Source of the DNA: a virus
DNA length: 34,742 nucleotides
Strand: one strand, 5' to 3'
Virus record (IMG/VR): IMGVR_UViG_3300030106_001368
Coordinates: 1 to 34,742 of that record
The position numbers and the translations under genes were made by a program. Below are positions 17,953 through 24,521 of this stretch, piece by piece (the stretch's first letter is position 1; every line of letters begins with the position of its first letter). A model generated the notes under the pieces. That model had not been told where the DNA came from. It made no database searches and saw only the letters and a program-made list of their open reading frames with translations.

Positions 17953-18578
17953 TATCTATACAGTGCTTGGTAAGGTTTGTAACCATCATAAGGCTTCTTA
18001 CCTCTTTGATGTCCAAAGAAAGTATAGTCACCTTGATTGCATTCGTACTCCATAGCTTGTGCTCTGTTGTACATTTCTTTTTCTTGTAGCATTCTATATT
18101 GTTGAGCATCACCTACAATTCTACTAGATACAAGGGTTGCAGCTCTAGCAGTTATATAATCTTGAACAGGTATAGGCAGATCAACCCAGTCAAAATAATA
18201 AACAACATTACATCTTACACCATCAGTCCATTTATCTGAATCCCAGGTATAAGTATGATTTACTTTTTCATATAATTTACCACTTCTTCTAATAGCTTCA
18301 TATTGATTATCTACTTCATCATGTAAATCTATTTGTAATACATTATTAGGTATTACTATTTCATTATCAGCATCTGGAGTAAATTTAACATATTCTTCAG
18401 TATTAAATGTCCAGCCTTCTGCCTGTACTTCACGCGACACATTTAATAATGTATCGTAGGCAATCGCAACGTCAGGGTTGGTTTGATCCAAAGTGGTTAC
18501 AGGAGCCTGACCAACAGACGCCAGGATTTCATTTACAGCAGGTAATTCTTCAGCAGCGTTAGTGGTAGGGAAAGCCAT
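17952..18578 (-). CDS. tail tubular protein A, T7 gp11-type
   Basis: Gatekeeper of the short tail that attaches below the portal. The 208-residue protein has the family start (LPAVNEILASVGQAPVTTLD), the AYDTLLNVSREVQAEGWTFN segment, FDWVDLPIPVQDYITARAAT and the C-terminal GYKPYQALYR. Length is about that of T7 gp11. It is the first gene after the terminator and its stop overlaps the tail tube B start as TAATG. Confidence 0.93.
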   Translation of the reverse strand: MAFPTTNAAEELPAVNEILASVGQAPVTTLDQTNPDVAIAYDTLLNVSREVQAEGWTFNTEEYVKFTPDADNEIVIPNNVLQIDLHDEVDNQYEAIRRSGKLYEKVNHTYTWDSDKWTDGVRCNVVYYFDWVDLPIPVQDYITARAATLVSSRIVGDAQQYRMLQEKEMYNRAQAMEYECNQGDYTFFGHQRGKKPYDGYKPYQALYR

Positions 18579-18595
18579 AATTAAGATTTATAAAT

Positions 18596-18622
18596 AAAAA
18601 AAAGGGGAACCGAAATTCCCCT
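18596..18622 (-). terminator. intrinsic terminator after the head block (T7 T-phi position)
   Basis: On the minus strand AGGGGAA-TTTCGG-TTCCCCT forms a seven-base-pair stem with a six-base loop, followed at once by eight T. It lies in the only gap between the capsid group and tail tube A, the same place as T-phi after T7 gene 10. It would let capsid mRNA accumulate while passing reduced transcription to tail genes. Confidence 0.88.
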
Positions 18623-18631
18623 GTATTGAGG

Positions 18632-18937
18632 TTAGTCACCTCTTGCTTGTGTATCACCGCCGTCTGCTTCGACACCAGTGTCACCGTCTTGTCCTGCATA
18701 AGCAGTACGGAAACACATAGTTTCAGAGTAGACTTCAGATTTCAGAGCGACAGCACCACCTTGGGTGCCTGCTACAGAGAATCTAAGAGCAGTAGATTTG
18801 TTTCCATCTAAATTGTTACCAGCTAGGGTACCTGTTACAGTAGCGTATGGTAAACTAGCACCTGCATCAATTAGTGTTTTAGTTGGACCGCAGACACCAT
18901 TATTACCTGCGGCCACTGATGCGTTTACAATAGCCAT
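18632..18937 (-). CDS. small hypothetical protein, last gene of the head block
   Basis: A 101-residue Ala/Gly/Thr-rich protein with two cysteines (GVCGPTKTLIDAGASLPY; MCFRTAYAGQDGD) and an acidic tail (DTGVEADGGDTQARGD). Beta-rich appearance. It is followed directly by an intrinsic terminator, so it is co-transcribed with the capsid gene at high level, which suggests an abundant virion component such as a decoration protein. Family unknown. Confidence 0.6.
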   Translation of the reverse strand: MAIVNASVAAGNNGVCGPTKTLIDAGASLPYATVTGTLAGNNLDGNKSTALRFSVAGTQGGAVALKSEVYSETMCFRTAYAGQDGDTGVEADGGDTQARGD

Positions 18938-18952
18938 AATATTTATATTGAA

Positions 18953-19141
18953 TTATAGAGAACTTGCATCTGCATAATCCGTAGAATAATTAAGAATTGC
19001 TCTACCATATTCCACAGGACTAGGCGGATTCATTGTTTCTGAACCTACTCCAGTTTTAGTAGAAGAAGGTGCATCAAGTGATCCAAGACCATTAGCAGCA
19101 GCAATGGTTCTCTTTGATGTTGTTCCTGGTTTAACTGACAT
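18953..19141 (-). CDS. small hypothetical protein after capsid gene
   Basis: A 62-residue protein beginning MSVKPGTTSKRTIAAANGLG; ATG 19141 lies eight bases after the capsid stop, and a longer start would overlap the capsid. Composition is Ser/Thr/Pro/Gly-rich (SPVEYGRAILNYSTDYADAS), with no signal peptide or membrane segment. It is likely a late structural or head-completion factor by position. Family unknown. Confidence 0.6.
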   Translation of the reverse strand: MSVKPGTTSKRTIAAANGLGSLDAPSSTKTGVGSETMNPPSPVEYGRAILNYSTDYADASSL

Positions 19142-19149
19142 GATTAACC

Positions 19150-20163
19150 TCAAGCAGTTTGGATTTCAATTGCAGCAGCAGGGTTCAATGTACCTACACC
19201 CATTGCCAAACGTCCAACGATCAGGTCTCCCTGATACATTGTCTTAACGTCAGCACCGGTTGTTTGTACTTGTGGTCCAATTGCTTCAACAACACCAGCC
19301 GCATCCTTCTGATAAATCAGTCCAGCATGGTTAGCGAAAGCACCGGAATAATCGTTGTTTTCACCAGACTGCTTATTGATAGTACCAGCTTGGAAAGGTA
19401 GGTTGTTGGAACGCTTGATATCGATACCGGCAATAGATACCAGTCCTTCACCAGAGTTCAAGTTGCCTTGAGTATTACCGTAGTCACGGTTAAGGATGTT
19501 AGAGTCAACCTGAGATACTAGAGCGTAGTACTGACGAGGTGCAAGTACTGCGGTTCTACCAACCTTAGGTAGGTTCTTTTCATCAAGAACTGAAGCAGCT
19601 TCAAAGAATGCATCCACCAATTTCTGAGCATCATACTCGTTATTAGAACCAATCTTGATAACTGAACCACCTGGTTCTGGACCTGGTGATGCAGTGATTG
19701 GATGAGCTTCACGAGCTGCTAGTGCGATGGTACGGAATACCTTCTTGTCATATGCTTCGGCCAAAGCATGACCGATTTTCTTAGAGATCTCACTTCTCAA
19801 GGAATAGTGAGCGAGTGTTTCATCGAGATCGTATACAAAAGCTGAGCTTATGAGAAGGTCGTCACAGACGATTGTCTTCTCTGCTACTGGTGGATCACCC
19901 GATCCGAGAATCGGTTCCCCAGGAGTATGATAAGCTGCTTGCATACGGCCAGTAAAGATGAACTGTAGACTCTTACCGTTCTTTAGTTGACGGTTCTGTA
20001 CAGTTCCTTTAGCTATTGTTGCTGACTCATAAGCTTTAAAAAGCTCACCTGAGAACAGCTTTAGATAGGTTGCGTATTTAGTATCATAAGCAACACTAGG
20101 ATCTAACGGAGTAGCACTAGTGTTATTAATGGTACCAATACTGGTAGCAAGTGTATTAGCCAT
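19150..20163 (-). CDS. major capsid protein, T7 gp10-type
   Basis: Main shell protein with HK97 fold. The 337-residue protein begins MANTLATSIGTINNTSATPL and has family landmarks: LKLFSGELFKAYESATIAKG, GKSLQFIFTGRMQAAYHTPG, ILGSGDPPVAEKTIVCDDLL, DETLAHYSLRSEISKKIG, and AVLAPRQYYALVSQVDSNIL. The length equals that of known T7-like capsids. Its codons use more G and C than the neighbouring tail genes, as expected for the most abundant product. There is no Shine-Dalgarno sequence; the long structured leader precedes it. Confidence 0.95.
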   Translation of the reverse strand: MANTLATSIGTINNTSATPLDPSVAYDTKYATYLKLFSGELFKAYESATIAKGTVQNRQLKNGKSLQFIFTGRMQAAYHTPGEPILGSGDPPVAEKTIVCDDLLISSAFVYDLDETLAHYSLRSEISKKIGHALAEAYDKKVFRTIALAAREAHPITASPGPEPGGSVIKIGSNNEYDAQKLVDAFFEAASVLDEKNLPKVGRTAVLAPRQYYALVSQVDSNILNRDYGNTQGNLNSGEGLVSIAGIDIKRSNNLPFQAGTINKQSGENNDYSGAFANHAGLIYQKDAAGVVEAIGPQVQTTGADVKTMYQGDLIVGRLAMGVGTLNPAAAIEIQTA

Positions 20164-20345
20164 TATGCGAGAGTAAAAGTATAATTAACAGTCTCTCAAT
20201 CGATTGAAAATTTAAAATTGTGTGGTCTATCCCACCGTCTAGACGGCATAGGGTATCCGCTATGTTGTTCCCTTAGGAATCTCATTCGGGCCTTTGCCAA
20301 TGGAAAGGAGGTCCGACTCTGAGGTGCCTCCAGTCCGAGAAGTAT
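20164..20345 (-). promoter_or_regulatory. structured leader upstream of the major capsid gene
   Basis: The 182 bases before the capsid ATG hold no ORF but many inverted repeats, and the part from about 20221 to 20345 is noticeably more GC-rich than the neighbouring genes. Seen: a 12-base palindrome CCGTCTAGACGG (20235-20246), an adjacent CATAG/CTATG hairpin (20247-20264), paired GGAGG/CCTCC and CCTTT/AAAGG arms in the distal part, and a second palindrome TCAATCGATTGA (20196-20207). This looks like a folded 5' untranslated RNA, perhaps with a promoter, boosting or timing capsid synthesis. Confidence 0.5.
20171..20190 (-). promoter_or_regulatory. candidate late phage promoter motif before capsid gene
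   Basis: TGTTAATTATACTTTTACTC on the minus strand lies just before the capsid ATG and resembles the other TTAA-x-ATACT words at 20911-20927 and 2205-2221. No Shine-Dalgarno sequence is present between it and the ATG. Support is only by similarity among three AT-rich sites. Confidence 0.22.
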
Positions 20346-20903
20346 CTAGTACTTCTTGTACATTACATGTGAACCGGCATAAATATATGTAGCCGTTGAT
20401 CCAGTTGCTGTACCTTGTGCGAATAGCAGATCTATCTTACCTGAAGTTGCAGTTTGGTTTTCAATTCTGAATGCAATACGAGCAAAGTGGTCCTCATCAC
20501 CATCATCTACTAGTAGCAATTCTACACCTTGACCATTAGTAACACCGCTGCAGCTAGCAGACAGAGAAGGAGCATTAGTTGCAGTTTCTGAACTAAGAGC
20601 ATCACCACCAACTACAGCTTGAACAGCGTAGCTAATGTTTGAGTTAAATGCTGTACCACTTGAATCAGTAGTATCAAGACAGAAACGGAAGTCATTATCT
20701 GCATCAGTATCGTACCAAATAAAGTACTCACCAACAACTCTATCATACTTACCAAGAGGTATCTGTATGTCAGTACCAGCTGTTACAACAGTTGCGCTGT
20801 TAGTAACACTAGCACTGTTAGCGTCTAGTAAAAGACCGCTATCATAAAAGCCTGAAGGACTATAACGTACAGTACCTTGGCCTGCATTTGAATAATAAGG
20901 CAT
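20346..20903 (-). CDS. beta-rich hypothetical protein, possible capsid decoration or head fibre
   Basis: A 185-residue protein starting MPYYSNAGQGTVRYSPSGFY, with Ser/Thr/Ala-rich beta-type sequence throughout (ATVVTAGTDIQIPLGKYD, FIWYDTDADNDFRFCLDT, TATYIYAGSHVMYKKY) and two cysteines. It looks like a compact beta-sandwich. It lies directly upstream of the capsid leader, so a role as capsid decoration or head appendage is reasonable, but no family was recognised. It has no signal peptide and no Shine-Dalgarno sequence. Confidence 0.65.
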   Translation of the reverse strand: MPYYSNAGQGTVRYSPSGFYDSGLLLDANSASVTNSATVVTAGTDIQIPLGKYDRVVGEYFIWYDTDADNDFRFCLDTTDSSGTAFNSNISYAVQAVVGGDALSSETATNAPSLSASCSGVTNGQGVELLLVDDGDEDHFARIAFRIENQTATSGKIDLLFAQGTATGSTATYIYAGSHVMYKKY

Positions 20904-20910
20904 GATTTAA

Positions 20911-20927
20911 ATTAGTATTAGTTAATT
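20911..20927 (-). promoter_or_regulatory. candidate late phage promoter motif
   Basis: The gap upstream of the 185-aa gene carries AATTAACTAATACTAAT on the minus strand. Similar AT-rich words occur in the gaps before the capsid gene and the 268-aa gene, and AATTAAC is also the start of the T3 RNA polymerase promoter. With three AT-rich examples this is weak evidence. Confidence 0.25.
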
Positions 20928-20932
20928 CCTCA

Positions 20933-20951
20933 TATACGGTTCCGCCGTATA
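20933..20951 (-). other. strong hairpin in the gap before the 185-aa gene
   Basis: TATACGG and CCGTATA form a seven-base perfect stem with a five-base loop. No U-tract follows, so it is not a standard intrinsic terminator. It may be an RNA-processing site (RNase III-like sites precede late genes in T7) or an mRNA-stabilising hairpin. Confidence 0.4.
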
Positions 20952-20955
20952 AGGG

Positions 20956-21090
20956 TTAATAGTTTTCTGTGATTTCGCACGTTGGGCATTCTCTACAATG
21001 TTGATGTTCAACCATGTGTAGAGTCTCCACGAAGCAGAAGAACCCTAAGAATAAGATTATTATGCTCCATGGAGATCCGATGTATTTCAT
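20956..21090 (-). CDS. 44-residue membrane peptide with Cys/His cluster
   Basis: A start codon overlaps the previous stop (TGATG), giving MKYIGSPWSIIILFLGFFCF, a transmembrane segment, then a short tail with MVEHQHCRECPTCEITENY. The HxHCxxCxxC arrangement could bind zinc or iron, or form disulfides. Coupling to the secreted barrel-like gene suggests that the two act together in the cell envelope. No family is recognised; because the ORF is short, its reality rests on the coupling, the hydrophobic segment and the clean Cys spacing. Confidence 0.55.
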   Translation of the reverse strand: MKYIGSPWSIIILFLGFFCFVETLHMVEHQHCRECPTCEITENY

Positions 21091-21464
21091 CAGAAGTTAT
21101 ACTTAACTCCGACTTTGGTACCCCAGCTGGTATCATCGTCAGAATCTTCTTCTGCTGTTAGCAGTGAGATCTCACCATAAACCCCTAGGTTATCAGTAGC
21201 TTGGAAGTTACCCCCTACTTTACCAGATAGTCGCCAGTCAGAATCTTCTCCCTGTTCAGCTACTACTGCGGGGCCTCCTTGAATATAAAAGGATGATCCA
21301 TTCTCAGCAGCTTTCTCATAACCAACGTGAACATCTGTCACGCTGCCTGTATATTCCGAACCCACACGAGCTCCGTTGGATTCGACATTGGCGTAGATTC
21401 CGGCTGATGCAGGTGTCGCCAGTGCTGTGGTGGATGCCAAAGCGGCAAGTGCAATAAGTTTCAT
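21090..21464 (-). CDS. secreted, outer-membrane beta-barrel-like protein
   Basis: A 124-residue protein with a clear signal peptide (MKLIALAALASTTALATPAS, then A, cleavage after Ala-Ser-Ala). The mature ~103 residues alternate polar and hydrophobic residues in short strands (VTDVHVGYEK, SSFYIQGGPAVVA, WRLSGKVGGNFQA, LGVYGEISLL, WGTKVGVKYNF) separated by acidic turns, and end in Phe. Alternating strands plus a terminal Phe are the hallmark of Gram-negative outer-membrane barrels recognised by BamA. A phage envelope protein could alter receptors, permeability or superinfection. It sits unexpectedly between scaffold and capsid genes and is coupled by TGATG to the next small gene. Function inferred. 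Confidence 0.7.
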   Translation of the reverse strand: MKLIALAALASTTALATPASAGIYANVESNGARVGSEYTGSVTDVHVGYEKAAENGSSFYIQGGPAVVAEQGEDSDWRLSGKVGGNFQATDNLGVYGEISLLTAEEDSDDDTSWGTKVGVKYNF

Positions 21465-21476
21465 AATTGTTAAAAT

Positions 21477-21527
21477 TTACTTTGTTTTGGTATAAGGGAT
21501 ACCGCGATACTTTAGTTGGACTTTCAT
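21477..21527 (-). CDS. 16-residue peptide, DUF4278-like N-terminus
   Basis: MKVQLKYRGIPYTKTK followed by TAA. It has one of the best ribosome-binding sites in the window, AAGGAG with a six-base spacer (21534-21539). The pattern M-K-x-x-L-x-YRG-x-x-Y resembles the beginning of DUF4278 proteins, which are typical of cyanobacteria; this supports a cyanobacterial host. The stop lies 12 bases before the next gene's ATG. It may be a real mini-protein, or a leader whose translation helps expression of the secreted protein downstream. Confidence 0.5.
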   Translation of the reverse strand: MKVQLKYRGIPYTKTK

Positions 21528-21542
21528 AGTCTTCTCCTTAGT

Positions 21543-21568
21543 AACAACCCCCCGTTCCATGAGTTGTT
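21543..21568 (-). other. hairpin before the 16-aa peptide
   Basis: AACAAC and GTTGTT form a six-base stem with a 14-base loop containing a run of six G. It ends just before the AAGGAG ribosome-binding site of the small peptide gene. It could act as a translational control or processing site; there is no U-tract, so it is not a terminator. Confidence 0.3.
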
Positions 21569-21569
21569 T

Positions 21570-21642
21570 TCATGCGCCTTCATAAGAAGGTGAACGGACG
21601 CGGTTCCAGTTGGCTTCTACTGCTTCGACAAGCGAGCCGCCA
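21570..21642 (-). other. possible coding remnant in the 21465-21648 gap
   Basis: An open frame lacking a start codon reads GGSLVEAVEANWNRVRSPSY and stops at 21570. An ATG at 21643 is exactly one frame off: adding a single base after it would give a clean peptide of about 24 residues. It may be a small gene broken by an indel or sequence error. The amino-acid pattern (helix then basic/Pro end) is more protein-like than chance, but the evidence is thin. Confidence 0.3.
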
Positions 21643-21648
21643 TGTTTA

Positions 21649-21846
21649 TTATACGACTGATTCTACTCCGCAATCACTACCGTCAGTAGTCTGACCAACT
21701 AATTTTTTACATTGAGCTAGCTGATCTGCCATGCTGGCATTATCGTTATATGGTATAAACCAACGATCTAATGTGGTACTAACAGCATATTGTACTTGAA
21801 AGTCGTTTGCCCTAGAAGCGTCTCTAGGATTATAAGCCATTCCCAT
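21649..21846 (-). CDS. small hypothetical protein (65 aa)
   Basis: Begins MGMAYNPRDASRANDFQVQY; ATG 21846 or ATG 21840 could be the start. It contains a Trp/Phe-centred segment (TLDRWFIPYNDNASMADQL) and ends with two cysteines spread over CKKLVGQTTDGSDCGVESVV. No signal peptide is visible. It lies two bases after the Lys-rich mini-protein, so the two are probably translated together. Function unknown; the place in the head cluster suggests a minor capsid or assembly role. Confidence 0.6.
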   Translation of the reverse strand: MGMAYNPRDASRANDFQVQYAVSTTLDRWFIPYNDNASMADQLAQCKKLVGQTTDGSDCGVESVV

Positions 21847-21848
21847 GA

Positions 21849-21959
21849 TTAATAAGAGCTAATTTTTAGTGATTTTTTGGGTGATTTTTTTGCTGCCTTT
21901 TTAGCAGCTGCTTTACCTTGCTTTGTGTAAGCATACTTCTTTCCGTTTACTACTGGCAT
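21849..21959 (-). CDS. lysine/alanine-rich mini-protein
   Basis: A 36-residue ORF, MPVVNGKKYAYTKQGKAAAK followed by several AKK/SPKK repeats and ISSY. It fills the gap between scaffold and the next gene exactly. Short proteins of the pattern MP-x-x-x-GKKY-x-Y then Ala/Lys repeats are, to my recollection, common in marine cyanophages next to head genes. The SPKK-like tail resembles histone H1 or DNA-binding tails, so condensation or packaging of DNA is possible but unproven. There are A7 and A6 runs in the coding strand. Confidence 0.7.
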   Translation of the reverse strand: MPVVNGKKYAYTKQGKAAAKKAAKKSPKKSLKISSY

Positions 21960-21961
21960 AA

Positions 21962-22765
21962 TTAAAATTGTATGTTAGAACGTTCTAATTTATCATAAAT
22001 ATCCTGACGATAAGCAGAATCTTTCTCATATTTTGGATCACTCATAGCACGTACTACTTCAGCTTGACTACGGAATGTATCCTCTTTATTAGATGGAGCT
22101 TTACCTGTTAGCATTTTACCATCAGTTATTTTAGAATCATTATATCTATATTGTAATGCTGTTACTGCAAAGAAAGCTGATAGAGGATCTCCTTTATCCA
22201 TAACCGCATCAAACATTTCAATCTCTTTTTGAGATAAAGAATCACCAGCCCACTTAATCATACTACTGTATTCTTTAGCACCACCAACCATAGTTTGTAG
22301 TTCTTTGGCCTGGTCTTCAGTCATCTGAGGTTCTTCAGGCTGCTGATTTTCAGCACGGTATTTTAAATACATCTGTGCTACATCCCTAGAATCTAAAGAA
22401 CTTAATTTATCTAAAGTTTCTTTTGAATACTTTTTATTAGAAGCTTCATTCCAAAGTGTATCTAAAAATTCAGTATCAATCTCTTCTGCATTTTCAGGCT
22501 TCTTAGATTTGGTCTCCTTCTTTTCCTCTTTAACTTCTGGCTGTTCTTCAGGTTCAGCCTCTTCTTCTTTAGGCTTGCCTAGTTTACTTTGTAATTCTAT
22601 ATAAGCTTTTTCAAGATCTTCTGCATCTTTAAACTTACCAGCAAGTAATTGTTCTTGTTCTTCAGCTAATTTCTCACCAACCTCAAGTGAATCCTTCTCT
22701 TCAGCAGAGAGTTCACCTTCAGGTTGTTCATTACCATCATAAGTTAGTGTTTGTGCTTCCGCCAT
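21962..22765 (-). CDS. capsid assembly scaffolding protein, T7 gp9-type
   Basis: Internal scaffold for procapsid assembly, expelled or lost on maturation. The 267-residue protein shows the family's composition: a very acidic N-terminal half (EEEAEPEEQPEVKEEKKET), helical, charge-rich middle, and a C-terminal domain with FRSQAEVVRAMSDPKYEKD and AYRQDIYDKLERSNIQF, a typical end of T7-like scaffolds. ATG 22765 lies inside the preceding gene. In T7 the major capsid gene follows directly; here about 1.8 kb of other genes intervene. Confidence 0.92.
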   Translation of the reverse strand: MAEAQTLTYDGNEQPEGELSAEEKDSLEVGEKLAEEQEQLLAGKFKDAEDLEKAYIELQSKLGKPKEEEAEPEEQPEVKEEKKETKSKKPENAEEIDTEFLDTLWNEASNKKYSKETLDKLSSLDSRDVAQMYLKYRAENQQPEEPQMTEDQAKELQTMVGGAKEYSSMIKWAGDSLSQKEIEMFDAVMDKGDPLSAFFAVTALQYRYNDSKITDGKMLTGKAPSNKEDTFRSQAEVVRAMSDPKYEKDSAYRQDIYDKLERSNIQF

Positions 22766-22973
22766 TGATTGTCTCTACTGTTAGGTTTCCGAGACCAACT
22801 GTTGTTACTACCTTAGTACCAGGTGCTTTAATAGTTGGTTTACCAACCTTCATCTTAGGAGCATACTTATTAGGTTTCTCTTCAAAGAGTTCCTTATCTT
22901 CTGCACTCAAAGGTGGTTGGACTTTTTTAGTTCGCTTAGCTCGTTGTGGTCGAGAAGGCTTAACTTTATCCAC
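22737..22973 (-). CDS. small basic hypothetical protein between portal and scaffold
   Basis: A 78-residue Lys/Pro-rich protein (VKPSRPQRAKRTKKVQPP at the N-terminus, then KMKVGKPTIKAPGTKVV), ending in a Thr/Asn-rich tail. The start is a GTG at 22973, supported by GGAGGA about seven bases upstream inside the portal's last codons; GTG plus TAA overlap (GTGGATAA) couples it to the portal. It overlaps the scaffold start by 29 nt. The strongly basic N-terminus could bind DNA or the acidic scaffold, but no family is recognised. Confidence 0.72.
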   Translation of the reverse strand: MDKVKPSRPQRAKRTKKVQPPLSAEDKELFEEKPNKYAPKMKVGKPTIKAPGTKVVTTVGLGNLTVETINGGSTNTNL

Positions 22974-24519
22974 TGAGTTCCTCCGCTAGTTGTGGGTTTT
23001 TACTTGGATCATTTATAGGAGCACTAGCCATTTGAGCTTCTATCTTACCTTGCTCAATTCCCATTGCTTGTTGCTGTGCTTGTTGTTCTTGTTGTTGTAA
23101 CTCTTGTGAAGAGCGTACAAGATTTAATATATCAATACCTTGTGCTGCAGCTAAACGTTTAATAACTTCTTCAGGATTAATAAACCTTTGAGTTGCTTCT
23201 GGTCCCATGGTCTGAGAGATAGTAGTTAAGAACATACCTAACGCTTCTCTATCCTGACCTCTACCTAGTGCGTTAACACCAGCTACAATAACAGGCTTCA
23301 CTACTTCTTTAGGTAGCTTAGGTATTTTACCTGTCTTCTCAAAGACATTCAACTTACGATGTAGATATGGTACTAAGAACTCAACAGTAAGTAAACTAAA
23401 CAATCCACCTAACTGTTGCTCTAGTTCCATCTGTGTCATACGTACTTCTTCAGCTGTTGTTCTTTCACTCTGGCGTACCGTAAGTATTAAGAACGCTTCA
23501 GATAGTCTCCTCTCTAACTGCTGTATCATTTGATATGCTGTAGCAAAGTCAGCACTCTTGCCAACCTGTACTACCCCTATATCATCGGGTCGTCCTTGGA
23601 CTATTGCACCATTACCTGCTTGAGCTAATGTCTGTGGTTTTGTGGTGCTAGATGGAGATACAACAAACACAACCTTAGCTGCTGCTGCACTTCCCTCTAC
23701 AATTGCTTGAGATAATGCCTCAAGACTTTTTAAATCTCCGACAAATTCTTCAACTCTCCCACGCCCGTAGGCTTCACCATCAACGGTGTTGAATCTCATA
23801 TGAATCCATGGGTTAGTTTCTAACGAAGCTTTACCTTGAGATTTAGGAATGATTCTCTCTTCAACTTCTTGATACCAGACGAAGCGATTGTTATCTCTTC
23901 TAACGTGTGTGTAGACATCACAATCTTCTCGTTCACGAGAGTCTTCACCGTCTACTGGTATCTCATAGTCCTCTAGAACATCTGCCAATAATTTTTTGGC
24001 AATTTTTTCTTTGGTAACGATTTCAATTACATTACCGTTTCCATCTCTATCTACTACAAAACGGTTTAACGGGAATAATTTTAACCCTTCCTTTCCCATA
24101 AATATTAGAGCGTTACCTGCTACCACCAAATGCTTCAATGCTTGGTGTACTACTACACGATCATCAGAAGCTGCAATAGCATCCATGATGTTACGTTCTA
24201 TTTTTGCTAAGGATAAATCTAATTCAGTCTTCACTTCAGGTGGTACCTCAGCTAATTTAGCTAATTGGCTTTCATCTACTTGAAGTTTAAAGAAACTAGT
24301 TTGAGCTGGGAGCAATGCTAGCATCAATTTAGATGCCAACGTAACTACACCTTTAGCACCTATGCTTTGCCATGGTGTTTTTAAATTGTGTATAGCTCCT
24401 CTATACTGTTCTTCATCTCGAATTAAATATGGAAGTGTTAATTTAGCCGCTGTATCCGCTTGCTCTAAATATTCAGAACGGTATCCTACTAAAGCGTCAT
24501 ACCTTTGTTTGGCTGTCAT
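22966..24519 (-). CDS. portal (head-tail connector) protein, T7 gp8-type
   Basis: Forms the dodecameric portal through which DNA is packaged and ejected. At 517 residues it is close to T7 gp8. Family features are the start TAKQRYDALVGYRSEYL, the PWQSIGAKGVVTLASKLMLA segment, LALLPAQTSFFKL, the RMTQMELEQQLGG-type helix (here VRMTQMELEQQLGGLF), and a Gln-rich C-terminus (SQELQQQEQQAQQQ). The scaffold and capsid follow downstream. Its end contains GGAGGAA, which serves as ribosome-binding site for the next, GTG-started gene. Identification is secure. Confidence 0.94.
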   Translation of the reverse strand: MTAKQRYDALVGYRSEYLEQADTAAKLTLPYLIRDEEQYRGAIHNLKTPWQSIGAKGVVTLASKLMLALLPAQTSFFKLQVDESQLAKLAEVPPEVKTELDLSLAKIERNIMDAIAASDDRVVVHQALKHLVVAGNALIFMGKEGLKLFPLNRFVVDRDGNGNVIEIVTKEKIAKKLLADVLEDYEIPVDGEDSREREDCDVYTHVRRDNNRFVWYQEVEERIIPKSQGKASLETNPWIHMRFNTVDGEAYGRGRVEEFVGDLKSLEALSQAIVEGSAAAAKVVFVVSPSSTTKPQTLAQAGNGAIVQGRPDDIGVVQVGKSADFATAYQMIQQLERRLSEAFLILTVRQSERTTAEEVRMTQMELEQQLGGLFSLLTVEFLVPYLHRKLNVFEKTGKIPKLPKEVVKPVIVAGVNALGRGQDREALGMFLTTISQTMGPEATQRFINPEEVIKRLAAAQGIDILNLVRSSQELQQQEQQAQQQAMGIEQGKIEAQMASAPINDPSKNPQLAEELSG

Positions 24520-24521
24520 TG

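Noticed and set aside
20235-20264. Palindromes before the capsid gene as an intrinsic terminator
   Set aside because: No U-tract follows on either strand; a leader structure is a better reading.
20221-20345. tRNA or group I intron in the capsid leader
   Set aside because: No acceptor/T-arm pattern (no GGTTC-A loop) and no conserved intron core could be matched, and the flanking genes are not interrupted halves of one gene.
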